The translations under genes and the position numbers were made by a program. This document shows positions 48,360 through 61,031 of a DNA stretch of 64,000 nucleotides, piece after piece; the stretch's first letter is position 1, and every line of letters starts with the position of its first letter. Location of the stretch: NCBI RefSeq assembly GCF_019703515.2, contig NC_059346.1:52441501-52505500 (forward strand). The letters are read 5' to 3'. The stretch is from Myxocyprinus asiaticus (Eukaryota; Chordata; Actinopteri; Cypriniformes; Catostomidae). The notes beneath the pieces are model-generated. The model was not told the origin of the DNA. It saw only the letters and a list, made by a program, of their open reading frames with translations, and made no database searches.

Positions 48360-50578
48360 CTTACTGCACAAGGGTACTGAGGTAAAGAGCAAAGAAAACC
48401 AATTCATAAACCTTGTGATTAAAAAGTTATGCTTCCAATTGACATCCCAAAACATCTCAGAGACATCTCAGAGTATGGAAAGCATCAGTGGCAAAACCCT
48501 GAACATTTTTAGAGTCCCTAAATGATAAGAAACTCTTTGCAGTTGGTATAATGCGATGTATATGCTAATGTATTTTGTTATCTTTTGAAATGACATTCAT
48601 GCATTTTTAAGTGTGACTTAGGTGTCCAAATACTGTTTGGAGCCATTGTATGCTGCGTATAAAGTGAAGCCCCTGACATTCTGAGTATCGAGTATCTAGG
48701 AAAGAAAGACCTTCACTAATCGAATGCCCAGACAACCCCAGGCTTTTCTCTTAAAGAACATTGCCCAGCTAATCTGATATCAACCTCTGTAAAACAATTA
48801 TTTCCCCAATTTGAGAAGCAGATTTGCTTTACAAAAGGTTTAGGACAGCCTGGGGGATAAAGTACACATCAGAAATGGCTGTACGTGACATGCAGGCACT
48901 AATAAAACAATCCATATGGACATAATGAACCTGATTATCAGAGTGACATGCATAGATTGGTACTAACCATTAGTCACCATGTTAATTTATGCCTTCTAAG
49001 CAGACTTTGCATATAACTGCTCTCTTTTCACACACACACAATGAAATATTCCCTTATATTCAGTCCTGAATCATAACATCAAGCCTGGTCAAATAGACAG
49101 CAATGAGAGATGGGAAAGAGCAAATGTCTGCTCCTTTCCTGTCTTTATAACCACCTAACTGACTAAGCCCCCCCAATCCCCCCCAACATGTGCACTGTTG
49201 TCAAAGTAAAACGCAAAAAGCTTTGCACATTGGTAAAAGACATTTCTGTAATAGAAGAAATCAATGGCGGAGGAGGGTGAACGAACTGCAGGGTAAATGC
49301 ATGGCGCCAGCCAACTTGAAAAGTTTTGGAAGTTATGATAAAATCCAGTGGAGGAAGCCTGGAATGAGTCTGATGAACTTACTTCACCAAAGTCATCTCA
49401 GTGCTTGCTTGTTTCCATTGGGAAACTTATCGATTTAAATGTGAATGGATGTAATTAAAAAAGTAACATTTGGATGATCTCGCATTTAATACTATTATTA
49501 TCTAATAAATATGTTTTAATCCCAAAATTTGCACTATTTTTAAAACATAAAATTATTTCAGACATTTCCCTTGCAAGATGAATTTGACTTCAGACACTCA
49601 AGCAATATAAGAGGAATTCAGCCGCAGCCACTAATCTAGAGTCAGATTTTCCCTTCTCACTAGTAATGAAGTTTTGCATTTGAGTGGAAAAACTGATCTT
49701 AGAACAGCAGTTACAAGCGCATTACCCTGCAGCAAAAATCAGAATTCCCTATCGATATCTCCATATTCATGAATGCACACATGCATGCATACACACATCA
49801 TACAAACTGATCGCACCAAGAATTTGGCGAAAGGAGGTCAAACGTTCTTACTGGAATTTGTATCACTGGCCCCCAGTGGCTTGAAGGCCCAAAGCTGGAA
49901 GTGTTTTTGAACATACTGGCACGTGTGAGCTCCATTTTTCAGGTGAAATGTCCACTGAGTGGCACCAAAAGTGAGTTGTATTCATTGTAAATTAAGTAAT
50001 ACAGTGAAGAGGAATGCATCTTTTATTAGACTAATCATATGCCCCAACCCTAAACCTACCCGTCAGTGGAGTAAAAATGTAAACTTAGAGGGAAAATGTA
50101 ACCTCAGTATGGCGCTCACCATTGATTAAGTGAATGTAGTTACTTTTTGGTTTCCCTAGGACCAAAACCTGTTTCTCAGAGGTTGCTCACAGAAAAGAGA
50201 AGGGGGGGGGGGGGGGGGTGGTATTGCATACTGTGGCAACTCAAAAACAAACACAAAGACAATGTTAAGCTTCATTTAATGAACCAAATAGCCTTCAACT
50301 GTTTGATATAATGGCAAGTGATTTTCTAGTACCAAATGATCAATTTAGCATGATTACTCAAGGATAAGGTGTTGGAGTGATGGCTGCTGGAAATGGGGCC
50401 TGTCTAGATTTGATCAAAAAATTACTTTTTTCAAATAGTGATGGTGCTGTTTTTTACAACAGTAATGTCCTGACTATACTTTGTGATCAGTTGAATGCCA
50501 CTTTGGTGAATTAAAGTACCAATTTCCTTCCAAAACAGCAAAATCTGTACATTATTCCAAACTATTGGCCGCAAGTGC

Positions 50579-50638
<60 letters not shown>

Positions 50639-52540
50639 TGTATATATTTTGTCTTATTGTGTATTTCTATATATACTTATATTTTCTATTTGCTTTTTAT
50701 TTTTATTATTATCTCTGTCTTTCTGTTATATTGTTTGTGCACTGGAAGCTTCGGTCACCAAGACAAATTCCTTGTATGTGTAAGCATACTTGGCATTAAA
50801 TAGCATGGTGCAGGAATATGGTAATCATTCTGTACAATGGTACTGACCTGTTTCATGTGACGTCACTGTATGACCACGCCACCACGTTTGTAACCAAAAT
50901 TTCATATACTTTCAGTGTGCAGCACTGTGGGCAAAAGCCAGCTACATTTTTGTTTCTATTTATAAATCTTGAAAAAAGTGATACTGCTGATTAATTACCA
51001 GAGCCAAAATGTAATTTTTCTTTCAACAAAATGTTATCTTTCAAGTGACAGCTTCATTTCTCCAATTATGAAGGACAGACTTTATTCACACCACCAGACT
51101 ACAATGTAAACATATTGGTCTTATACACTAATATGCCTTGGATGATTTCTGTGTATTCTTCATAAGTTAAAAGCAGCTCTTACATTTATACAGATGAGAT
51201 TATCACAGGCGTTTTGTACTATTGTGATCAAATCAGACCAGAAAACAACACAAACATTTGTAACTTATAAATGAGAGATGTTAACGTTAATGCACAGAAA
51301 GGCGTGTGTACTTGCAGGTCACACATCACTCGCCAGAGATGAATCAGAGATGAATCTTGGATAAAATATATTTACGTTTCAGCGAAAGTCGAATTTGGCA
51401 TTATTTGTGCTTCTCCTGACCTGTATACACTTTTCCTGTGACTTGGCATGGATAAAAAGCAAATTTGATGATTTTCTTAGTAGTCATAAGTTTTAGGATT
51501 TTGAAAATCTAAAACAAAAAAAAGTCATGTAAAATGAAGAAGACGTATTTAAGATTCTGCCCTATTTCTTCTTATTTATGAAATAAACAAATTTGTGACA
51601 CTGACCATGTGTCTATTACAAGAGGTCAGATTTCCTTGTTTCCATCGAATCACACAAGATAATCTTTGGAACATTCTCAAATCATGCTGAATAACATGAT
51701 CATCAGGTTTTGCACAAACTTGTGCCTGTAAACGAGGCTACCTTGCTAAATGCATTCAATATATAAATAATATACTGATACTGGTACAAATAATAAAACT
51801 GCCAACTAAATCCCATTCACAACAACAATGAAACAAAAAATGATAAAAGCAAAACTAAAATTTCCCCATAAATAATGCTTTGTTCCAGTTTAACTCACCC
51901 ATGCAAAATCCGTCACCTCACTCAGATGGTTTCGTACCTGGTTGGCGTCCAAAATGTAAAAGTAATTCTTATCAGTCCTACCTTTGACTGCGCAGTATAT
52001 CTTTCATCATACAGGGTCAATGTGTGTATGGAAGTGTTATATAGATAGAGAGATCTAGATGGGAATATAATGTGTGGCTAGTCGCACAGAGCTGACTTCT
52101 CATGTGACTTCTCGTCTGCCTTTCATTTCACCCCTCTTGCCAATAATCCAATCACAAGGCTTTATTCACACTCACAGCAAGACCTACTACATAAAAACCT
52201 TCAACGCATTAAAAGACTAGTGCCAGCGAAAAGTTTCGAAGCAGCTACTACTTTATTATTACTGTTTTCCACACTGTAGAATAATGATAAATTCGTCAAA
52301 ACTATCCAAGTATGGGAATAAAGTGTGACCAAAACAAATCAAAGCATCTTTTCAGGTATGTTAAGCAAAGAAAATTAAGCCTATCTTTATGATCATTTAG
52401 ATTTCTCATTACTGTAGTACATTTTATTCAAATAATCCTACCTGACACTGTGTTACTTTTTTAAAATGAACATCAACCTCAATTCAGTGCAGCAAATACT
52501 AACATGTTGTCTACTTACAATTGTACTTTACAATATTATT
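48360..52540. other. upstream of slc31a1 coding part; no further exon placed
   Basis: Expected to hold the slc31a1 5' non-coding exon and promoter. Candidate minus-strand donors occur near 51900-51950 (e.g. CCAACCAG|gtacga), but nothing decisive. Also present: a G run of 17 (50202-50218), an (AT)n run, and a decayed repeat around 49930-50090 ('ccccaaccctaaacctaccc'). Confidence 0.4.
50589..50637. repeat. (AT)n microsatellite
   Basis: About 24 AT units after a short GT run. Confidence 0.95.
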
Positions 52541-53440
52541 ATATGGGGTGGGTAAAAATATTGATTTTCTGATGCATCGTGATCTTCATTTAAACAATCT
52601 CGATATCGATTCTTAAATCCCAAGATCGATCTTTTACCCTGCACTACAATGAGTGGAAATCACTCGCATTAGCAACCAAGTTTCGCGCTATGTGACTAAA
52701 CATTTATATATTTTGGCAACTGGCAGGTAAATGTTTACATTTCACTCAGCAGTACTTGTGTAGTATTGTGGTGGAGTATTCAGCATCGAGATCCTTTCAC
52801 TGCGTGTTGAGAGTAAAAGTTGTTCCGTGTGATGTGTGTCCAAAGAAGAGATCCACGCAACCCATTTGTCATTGAATAATGTCTCTTTTAATACCCTTTC
52901 AGTTCTCTACAGTCAGTTGTTGATCAAAAACAACAAAAAAGAACCATTTAATTCTAATCACACATAGGACAGATGAGATACAGCCATTTGAGTCCTCTCT
53001 CGTTAACATGCGCTCATTTAAAGACTCTGTTTACAGAAATGTCTTTCTTAAAGAGACAGTGCAGATTTTTAACACGTGTTCAACAAATCAATGTAAATAC
53101 CTGTAAATAGTACAAATTATGTTATTAAACAATAAACATGTAACAAAATATAATATATTCAATATATTATCATATTTATAGATTGAATATACAGATGTTC
53201 ATTTTTAAAAGCTAAAATGTGACCAAAATGATGAAATACTAATAAAATATAATTAGACAAATTAATATTTCTTAATATAACTAGTTAGAAGGTCCCCTGT
53301 ATTAATTAACAGCATAAGCTGGGAGAAAATTTCTTTCATATGCAAGCAAAAGGGACATTATAACTGAAAGATACCCATATGAACCAATTTCGAATCGAAT
53401 CAGAATTGAATCGGAAAATCTGTATGAATACCCATTGTTA
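52540..53440 (-). mobile_element. non-coding DNA transposon, inverse copy of the one in prpf4 intron 2
   Basis: Matches 32540-33060 on the opposite strand over about 520 bp (e.g. 'taattctaatcacacatagg', 'gacagtgcagatttttaac'). It starts 'tggggtgggtaaaaatattg' and contains 'gatgcatcgtgatcttcatt', usual for fish hAT-type ends. Confidence 0.6.
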
Positions 53441-53797
53441 TATCTTTATTATTTCACATTACAGTAAAGAGAATGAGATTACATTATAGTCAGGGTAGGA
53501 AATTAGCACCTGCCAAATGCGGGTAAATCATGCGCAGTGGCTGGTAATTTTGCTCATCCAACCGACACTGTGGCAGGCGAACTGTAGACATCTCCGAGTG
53601 ACATATGACAAGAAATGCCATTTTACACAAAGACGCGTGTTTGAAGAAGCAAACGTAATTATATTTTGAGGAACAGACGACAAAATATCAGTCTGATTCG
53701 CCGTGTTTAGAGGTTTATTGCACGGTGTGAGCTGTCTCGCAGAACACGTGCATATCACAAGTTCTCACTATTTCTTCCCTGTCAGTCACCTGGGAAC

Positions 53798-53909
53798 AAT
53801 TTGCAAGAATTGTGTCGTCTATGGCCACGTACACACTACAAAGTTTAGGGTGTTTACCCTAAACTTTGTAGTGTGTACGTGGCCATAGATGACACAATTC
53901 TTGCAAATT
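53798..53909. repeat. 54-bp-arm hairpin with 4-nt loop
   Basis: The arm 53798-53851 is the exact inverse of 53856-53909 except for one G/A difference. The loop is GTTT. See findings. Confidence 0.93.
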
Positions 53910-54877
53910 TAAATGCGGGAGTGAATCCCCTAAATTTTCATTCCATGTACGTGTACAGAATACTGTCTCGCGCCAGTGATAAAGACACATTAATGCCACC
54001 AGCTTAACCCGTTTTGTATTTGCTATTTTTGAGCAAAGAGATTGCGCATCACAGATGTATTATCATCCGGCAATGTTTAGTTAGCTGCCGTTAACGGAAA
54101 CAAGGTGTTTTGTTCACATGCTTCTAAGCAGCTGCTGTTAAACAACGTGCACGCTCTTGCTGGACTGTAATCAAATAGTATCTGCTGTAATATACCGGTT
54201 ATCCCAAGACAGAAACCGCAGGGCTAATTAGAAAAAAAAATATAGATGAGTGACAGACTGGAATATATGATTGAAAGAAGACACACACTTACGTCTGTAA
54301 GTGTGATTTGCACCAGAAGACAGACACATCTCACACAAGTCAAGATGTAGAAAAAGAAATAGCTTGACCATTTCCATTCCAATGTAGTAACTTAGCTATG
54401 TAGTAACTTAGTAACTAAGTCTCTATCTACTGTATGTAGACATTGTAAAGTGACTAGTAATGTCTATTCATGATTACATTTTCAGCCCTTTTTGGTTGAA
54501 ATAGATAGCACATCTGACAGGGATTTTGTCAATCATTATTGATCTTTAAAATGTTCATGCCTCATGATCCTCAGTCAAAAAACAGGAAAGCAAGCAATGA
54601 AACCTGGACGGGGCAACATGCCTGTGGTGGTGGGGGGTGGTTAAGTTTGATGTTTGTGAATGGGGAGCGAGATCAGGAGATGAGAATGGTAAGGATCATC
54701 ACCTGGCAATGATTGTCTCTAACAGCTGTTTGTCATTGCAGTGAGACTGGAGAGAGGATTTTAAAAGCGAGCCAGATGCCAGTGAGGGGGAGAGAGAGCT
54801 GCACCGAGCAGAGTGTTCCAGAGTGCGATTTGTATTGTGCTGAAAAGCATTAATTTGAGTGTGACCACTGAAAAGTG

Positions 54878-54879
<2 letters not shown>

Positions 54880-54919
<40 letters not shown>
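54880..54919. repeat. (TA)n microsatellite
   Basis: Twenty TA units just before the Gypsy gag remnant. Confidence 0.95.
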
Positions 54920-54922
<3 letters not shown>

Positions 54923-54939
54923 ACAGGTCGGCTAGACAT

Positions 54940-55190
54940 CTGAGCAGCAGCGCCAACACTTCCGCTCTATGACCATTGGCGAGCACGGCTGCCCGTTCGC
55001 CCAACAGCTCCAGGACGCCTGCCGGAGTTGTTTGCTGGCTGAGAATGCGACGTCGGAGCGGTCTTCGATCTGGTGGTACTAGAGCAGTTCATCGCTCGAC
55101 TTCTGAGAGGGAGTGGGACCAGTGTCATTCCAAATGGCCATCCAGCTGGCAGAGGACCACTTGGTAGCGTATTCATCCGCTAATTTTGGG
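54940..55190 (+). pseudogene. Gypsy gag fragment, frameshifted
   Basis: 'TTCGATCTGGTGGTACTAGA' reads FDLVVLEQFIARL, then a frame change, after which 'AIQLAEDHLVAYS' is readable. This matches the fish Gypsy gag layout LEQF...AxxLAEDHL. Too broken to be functional. Confidence 0.6.
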
Positions 55191-55416
55191 CACGAATTGG
55201 CCAGTGTTTTTCCACTTTATTAAGGGAAATTTGTGAGATTGGTCCTGCAACAGAGCGTCTCGGTGTGGGGTTTGTGATGTGCTGGCTAGGGAGGCAGAGC
55301 CGGGGCCATCTACGTCAGCTCTGTGTCAGGATGACGTAAAGGTGGGGGAAGTCTTGGCTTCCCCAGCCCTTAGAGGATTCCCCACCGGGGATTTCTTAGG
55401 CACACCTTCGACCAAG

Positions 55417-55552
55417 TGATGGTCACTGCCTTCAGCCAGACATTGCACTCGCCTATCCGTACTTTTCTATTATAAATGACCGGTTGTATCGAGTGACGCA
55501 GGATGCTCAGACAAAGGAAGATACAATTATTGATATTAGTTATTGATACAGA
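55417..55552 (+). repeat. duplicated Gypsy segment, copy 1
   Basis: 'gatggtcactgccttcagcc' to 'tagttattgataca' is repeated in the same orientation at 56131-56255, with about ten differences and a short gap. It encodes the stretch just before the integrase zinc region (YRVTQDAQTKED), in a shifted frame. Confidence 0.8.
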
Positions 55553-55920
55553 AGAGCCGTCGGGAAATGTTATTCCAGACTGCTCATTATAATAAGATGG
55601 CGGGTCACTTAGGGCAGGAAAAGACACTGAACTGTCTAATGGCCCGTTTCTATTGGCCGGGCATTCACGGGGATGTTCGCAGATGGTGTGCGACATGCCA
55701 TGAATGTCAGCTGGTGAATCCGCCGGCCACCCCAAGAGTATATTTGCGCCCACTTCCTTTGATTGAAGTCCCCTTCGAAAGAATTGGTATGGACCTTGTC
55801 AGGCCATTAGAGCCCTTTGTGTTGGTTCTGGTGGACTACGCAACGCGATATCCGGAAGCAGTGCATTTACACATCTCAGCACATAGTGTTGTGGAGGCAC
55901 TCTTCTTAATAATTTTCCGA
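55543..55920 (+). pseudogene. Gypsy integrase fragment
   Basis: Starts IQKSRREMLFQTAHYNKMAG. The HHCC zinc region is complete (H in TAHYN, H in GHLGQ, then C and C in CATCHECQ), and two of three catalytic acidic residues are seen (GMDLV and LVDYATRYP). The frame is cut at 55920, before the third, by the SINE insertion. It would have joined cDNA into the genome. Confidence 0.85.
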
Positions 55921-55949
55921 GTGGTCAAACGGTTTAATAAAACCCTGAA

Positions 55950-56131
55950 AGGGAGCCTGGGTAGCTCAGTGAGTAAAGATGCTGACTACCACCCCCTGAG
56001 TCACAAGTTCGAATCCAGTGCGTGCTGAGTTGACTCCAGCTAGGGAGGGTAGAGTCACATGGGGTAACCTCCTTGTGGTCGCTATAATGTGGTTCTCGCT
56101 CTCGGTGGGGCACGTGGTGAGTTGTGCGTGG
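55950..56131 (+). mobile_element. tRNA-headed SINE, copy 7, 3'-truncated
   Basis: 'gggagcctgggtagctcagt' and 'cacaagttcgaatccagtg' heads are clear. The copy stops at 'tgtgcgtggatgg', where the Gypsy duplicate begins, so the 3' half is lost. Confidence 0.8.
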
Positions 56132-56255
56132 ATGGTCACCACCTTCAGCCAGACACTGCACTGGCCTATCCGTACTTTTCTATTATAAATGACCAATTGT
56201 ATAGAGTGACGCAGGATACTCAAAGGAAGATACAACCTAGTTATTGATACACTAT
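56131..56255 (+). repeat. duplicated Gypsy segment, copy 2
   Basis: Direct repeat of 55417-55552, ending where Tc1 sequence begins. Confidence 0.8.
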
Positions 56256-56703
56256 ATTGCCAAACGTATTCGCTCATCTGCCTTTAGACGCATATGAACT
56301 TAAGTGACATCCATTCTTAATCCATAGGGTTTAATATGACGTCGGCCTACCCTTTCCACAAGGTTTAGGAGTGTGTTTATGGGAATTTTTGACCATTCTT
56401 CCAGAAGCGCATTTGTGAGGTCAGACACTGATGTTGGACGAGAAGGCCTGGCTCGCAGTCTTCGCTCTAATTCATCCCAAAGGTGCTCTATCGGGTTGAG
56501 GTCAGGACTCTGTGCAGGCCAGTCAAGTTCTTCCACACCAAACTCGCTCATCCATGTCTTTATGGACCTTGCTTTGTGCACTGGTGCCCAGTCATGTTGG
56601 AACAGGAAGGGGCCATCCCCAAACTGTTCCCACAAAGTTGGGAGCATGGAATTGTCCAAAATCTGTTGGTATGCTGAAGCATTCAGAGTTCCTTTCACTG
56701 GAA
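56248..56703 (-). mobile_element. Tc1 fragment (one end and C-terminal half)
   Basis: 'tacactatattgccaaacgt' is a Tc1-type end. The other side stops in coding sequence at a junction with Gypsy RT around 56700. Confidence 0.8.
56300..56698 (-). pseudogene. Tc1 transposase C-terminal fragment
   Basis: About 132 residues starting KGTLNASAYQQILDN. It keeps the second D (LFQHDWAPVHKA) and the E (NPIEHLWDEL) of the DDE set. The N-terminal DNA-binding domain and first D are missing, and the extreme end differs from the usual. A different Tc1 family from the one at 18.5 kb. Confidence 0.85.
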
Positions 56704-57614
56704 CTAAGGGATATGGGGGTAATAGAAGAATCCCACAGTGACTGGGCCAGCCCGGTGGTGCTGGTTCCGAAGAGCACCGGCTCGGTCCAACTCTATGTGG
56801 ATTACAGAAAAGTCAATGTGTTGTCTAAATTTGACACATATCCAATGCCTCGTATTGACGAACTGCTCGATCGGTTGGGCGCGGCTCTCTTTTATTCGAC
56901 ACTGGATTTAAGGAAGGGTTATTGGCAGATCCCCTTAACACCAATATCCTGTGAGAAAACAGCCTTCTCCACACCGTTTGGCTTGCACCAAATCGTGACC
57001 CTTCCATTCGGTTTGTTTCGTACGCCACTGCCTATCTAGATGACATCATTATATATAGTAATGATTGGCAGCAGCTTATGCAGCATCTGAGGGTGGTTCT
57101 GAGGTCGCTGCAACGGGTGGGACTCACGGCAAACCCCAAGAAGTGCACAATTGGACGGGTGGTGGTACGGTATCTGGAGTTCTACTTGGGTCATGGGCTG
57201 GTGCACCCCCAAATTGATAAGACCACAGCAGTTGCGGCCTGCCCGAGACCCAAGATCAAAAAGGAGGTGAGACAGTTCCTGGGGCTGGCTGGCTATTATA
57301 GAAGGTTTGTGCCTAATTATTCGGACGTCACCAGCCTGCTGACTGATCTCACTAAAAAGGGAGCCCCAGACCCAGTCCAGTGGTCGGAGTCATGCCAACA
57401 GGCTTTTATACAGGTGAAGGCTGCACTTTGTGGTGGGCCGTTGTTACATGCTCCTGATTTTTCTCTCCCTTTTGTTGTACAGACCGATGCATCGGACAGG
57501 GGGTTGGGAGCCATGTTGTCCCAGGTGGTCGAGGGGGAGAAGCACCTGATGCTGTACATCAGCCATAAGCTTTTGGCGAGAAAACCGTGTTTTGAACACC
57601 TGTCTCTGCAAAAC
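56701..57614 (+). pseudogene. Gypsy reverse transcriptase / RNase H fragment
   Basis: Reads ELRDMGVIEESHSDWASPVV, DYRKVN, TLDLRKGYWQIPL and PFGLF. A small deletion shifts the frame, then YLDD at 57033-57044 (catalytic aspartates), QFLGLAGYYRRFVPNYS, and the RNase H start QTDASDRGLGAMLSQ follow. It stops near SHKLLARKP. It lies after the integrase piece, the reverse of the normal RT-RH-IN order. Confidence 0.88.
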
Positions 57615-57619
57615 GTTTG

Positions 57620-58515
57620 CTAAACATGTTTTATTATCATTTAATGTAAGAACTTTGACTTGTTAATGGATATTATTTAATAAAAGTGAATGTTTGTCAC
57701 TGACTGTAAACCTCTCTGCCCTGCGTGACGTAACACACACATGCATCTCGACGAAATGGGAGTTGAAGATTTTCACACGAGATTCCAAGTTAAAAGTCCG
57801 ACACAATGTGTCATTACGTTGCACTTTCCCCAGTTGAAAGGTGGGAATTCAGACACTCCGAGTTGAATGGAACGCTTCTTGAATCATCACAGGAACAACA
57901 ATACGGAGCATCGAGGCTTTCCCCACAGGAGCGGACACTTGAACACACACACACACACCAGGCATGTGACAGTGGACTCAACGTGCTGCGAGTGTTTCAA
58001 ACAGCTAGACAGAGCGCAGCTAAATGGAACAGAATGCAGCGTCTTCAAAACTGAATTCAACTTAACACGCATATTAAAAACACGATGGTTATGGCATCTC
58101 CTGTTAAGGCAACAGCGATTTGAAAACAGACGGTTCAGACAGTCACTAAAAAAACTGGTGTGCGCTTACTAAGATTACTACAGTAACCTGACGGAAGAAC
58201 AGACAGACGCACGTTGTGCACATTCTTTCATTTTGCTGGGCAGCGAATCTTCACATAATGACAAAATATGATGCATTATATTTTGATTATGCAATCTTTT
58301 GTACATTTTGTAATAGATTATTTTATAACAGTCTATAATAATGAATAGACGATACACTGGAACAACAAGATGCAATGCAGCAGCCAAAGACATTTGTCAG
58401 ACATTTTATTATATATACACAGTTATGTACGTCATTGCCCATTGAGTACTCGACGAGTAATTAGTCAGAGTATTCGAGTAGATAAAATGACCAAAATGCC
58501 CATCCCTACTAGCAT
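57620..58515. mobile_element. probable hAT-type non-coding element
   Basis: The right end 'gaccaaaatgcccatcccta' after 'cgacgagtaattag' is a typical fish hAT end. The left boundary is not found; it may be near the Gypsy break. Short frames inside have no domain. Confidence 0.4.
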
Positions 58516-59187
58516 ATAGATTACCTCTAAGCTGACTAACATGGACTAAAAGCCTCTGACATATTTGAATCCCTATAGCCTATACTGTACATCAGTAAAT
58601 ACTTTCAGCCAGCTGATTTCTCCTTACAAAGCCACGATAATAATTATTGTTTCTCTGACAGTGAACTTAATATAGATGGAGAGATCATTAGGAAAATGAC
58701 GGAAGTTTTGGCCTTGTGTCACCAGCACATATTTCTAGTACATAATGCACAGTCAGCCTGAAGGAAGACATTTTAAATTACATAATCAGGAAGAGGATTT
58801 AAAACGAGCTCTACAAAGACTGCCATGAGACAATGGGGTACTGTTGCCCTGACTTGCTAGTGCACTTTCTTACAGAGACAAATCAAAGCACTTAACTCTA
58901 TTAAGCATTTCTTAGAGAGGTAAAACCCAAGATAAACTATACCTAGTAGTTGTGTGACATCAGTACAGCCTGAAATTTACTTTTACTGTTTGGCCAATTC
59001 AGAGAAAAATATGGCACAGGACTTCATGCAACTACGGAGTCGGGTTTCAATAACTGGTTTTCTAGTTCAGCAAAACAATTAACCTATAAATAAACATGCA
59101 CATTGAATCCAGGGACCTTCCTTTCTTGTATGTGCATTGCGCAACCTCCATTCGTTTGATACGTGAAAACCGCATAGGTGCTGTACA

Positions 59188-59343
59188 GGAAACAGAATTG
59201 ATTAGTTCACCTCTCGAGTCTTCTGGTCCGAGTCGTTCGTTCTTTTGTCACGTGACAGCCGTATACGCTATGCACATACAGCTGTTACGTGACAAAAGAA
59301 TGAAAAGAAGATTCCAGAGGTGAACTAATCATTTGTTTCTCAT
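59188..59343. mobile_element. fold-back inverted repeat (small MITE)
   Basis: 'gattagttcacctct' pairs with 'agaggtgaactaatc', and 'ttcttttgtcacgtgacagc' pairs with 'gctgttacgtgacaaaagaa', about 60 bp per arm with mismatches. Confidence 0.75.
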
Positions 59344-60652
59344 AATTTGTCCTTGGCTGCATTATCAATTTTTCCTTATTGGGACTATAATCAAAGCGTA
59401 AGTAGACATTTTTGGGGGGGATTTGGCTATTGAAAATGTAACATTTTAATTGAATTCCGCTAAAATGAACGAAATGAACTAAATGACTTGAAAAAAAGAT
59501 TTGTTCATTTTGCTGAACGAGACTCAAAGATTCAAGTCAGTAAAATGATCCGATCTTCCCATCACTAGTATACAGCAACAAAAGCAAGTCCGAGAATGTG
59601 ATCGAAGGAATCTTTTCCTTGTGGTCTAACTTTGCAGCTCTCAACTAATATTTTGCCAAATTTTTCACACAATTCAAGCAAGGTTTTCAGATAAATTCTT
59701 ACAGGACAAAATAAATAATTGACAATAATGTTAAAAGGAATAATGTAAAATGAACATTCTACACTGTTAAAATTATTTAACAAACCCCAAATTTTCATAC
59801 TTTGAGATATTTTGCAGAATGTCCAAGCTGCTATTTACTTATTTTCCCCAATGAGTTTTGAGAGCTATGGGAGGATGGGAAAATTTTCAGTAAATGATGA
59901 CTAAAATTTCAGTCTGTTCTTCAAACAAAGCGATTGTACGGATTTAAAAAACTTGCACTGGTGCACTAGTACAGGCTAGTGGATGTCGTAGGGCACTATA
60001 TAATCCATTTTATTTCTTTCCAAATTCCGTTTTATTTTTTTCCCAAATTCTGTGTTTTCCGTTTTATTTTTTCGGAATTCCGTGTTTTAAAGTTTAATTC
60101 AAATGTATCATAAAAAATTTAAAAAAAAAAATCTAATTAAAATGAATTCATAGAATTTTAATCAAATGAAAAACAAAACAATTATCTCTCAAAATACCAT
60201 TACATTATTTTTACAAAATTAATTTCTTCTATACAGATCCTTACAGCATAATCCAATAAACAATTTTGGAGTTATTATTTCATTTTTTTGTCAAATACAG
60301 TGCTGCACAGAAGAGCATCACAGATTAATGAAATCTTTGATGAAAACATTCATTCAGTACAACAGAATTCTTGCTTGTGAGATATTGCTTAAATATAATG
60401 TAATATTGTTTAATTGTTTTTATTTATTACTACATTAAATATTACATTTTACTATACAGTAGTAGTATATTTCTGTTGCAATTTCTTCAATTTCACGTGT
60501 CTAGTTAATTTGAGCTTTTATTTTGGCGTAAAGCCAAATTAAGCAATTTGAGTTTGTATATTTTAGATGACAGCTTTACACCACAGGATAAGCAGTTTGT
60601 TATATGGCTTAAATGTGCTTATTAAACTGCAAATTGCTCCAATCTAATAATA
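59344..60652. other. no gene seen
   Basis: AT-rich DNA with a decayed repeat around 60000-60110 ('ccgttttatttttttc' twice). No exon or long conserved frame. Confidence 0.5.
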
Positions 60653-61031
60653 TACAGTTGTGCTCAAAAGTTTGCATACCCTGACAGAAATTGTGAAATT
60701 TTGGCATTGATTTTGAAAATATGACTGATCACTATCCCTTTTATTTAGGGATAGTGATCATATGAAGCCATTTATTATCACATAGTTCTTTTGCTCCTTT
60801 TTAAATCATAATGGTAACAGAAATCACACAAATGGCCCTGATCAAAAGTTTACATCCCTTTGTTTTGCCTTGTTACAGACACACAAGGTGACACACACAG
60901 GTTTAAATGGCAATTAAAGGTTAATTTCTCACACCTGTGGCTTTTTAAATTGCAATTAGTGTCTGTGTATAAATAGTCAATGAGTTTGTTAGCTCTCACG
61001 TGGATGCACTAAGCAGGCTAGATACTGAGCC

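Noticed and set aside
50565..50803. Tyr/Ile-rich frames over the (AT)n run
   Set aside because: Translation of a microsatellite (alternating YI), with no domain.
53798..53909. microRNA gene
   Set aside because: Stem pairing is too long and too perfect for a usual precursor, and no family seed is recognised. Kept as an unexplained hairpin.
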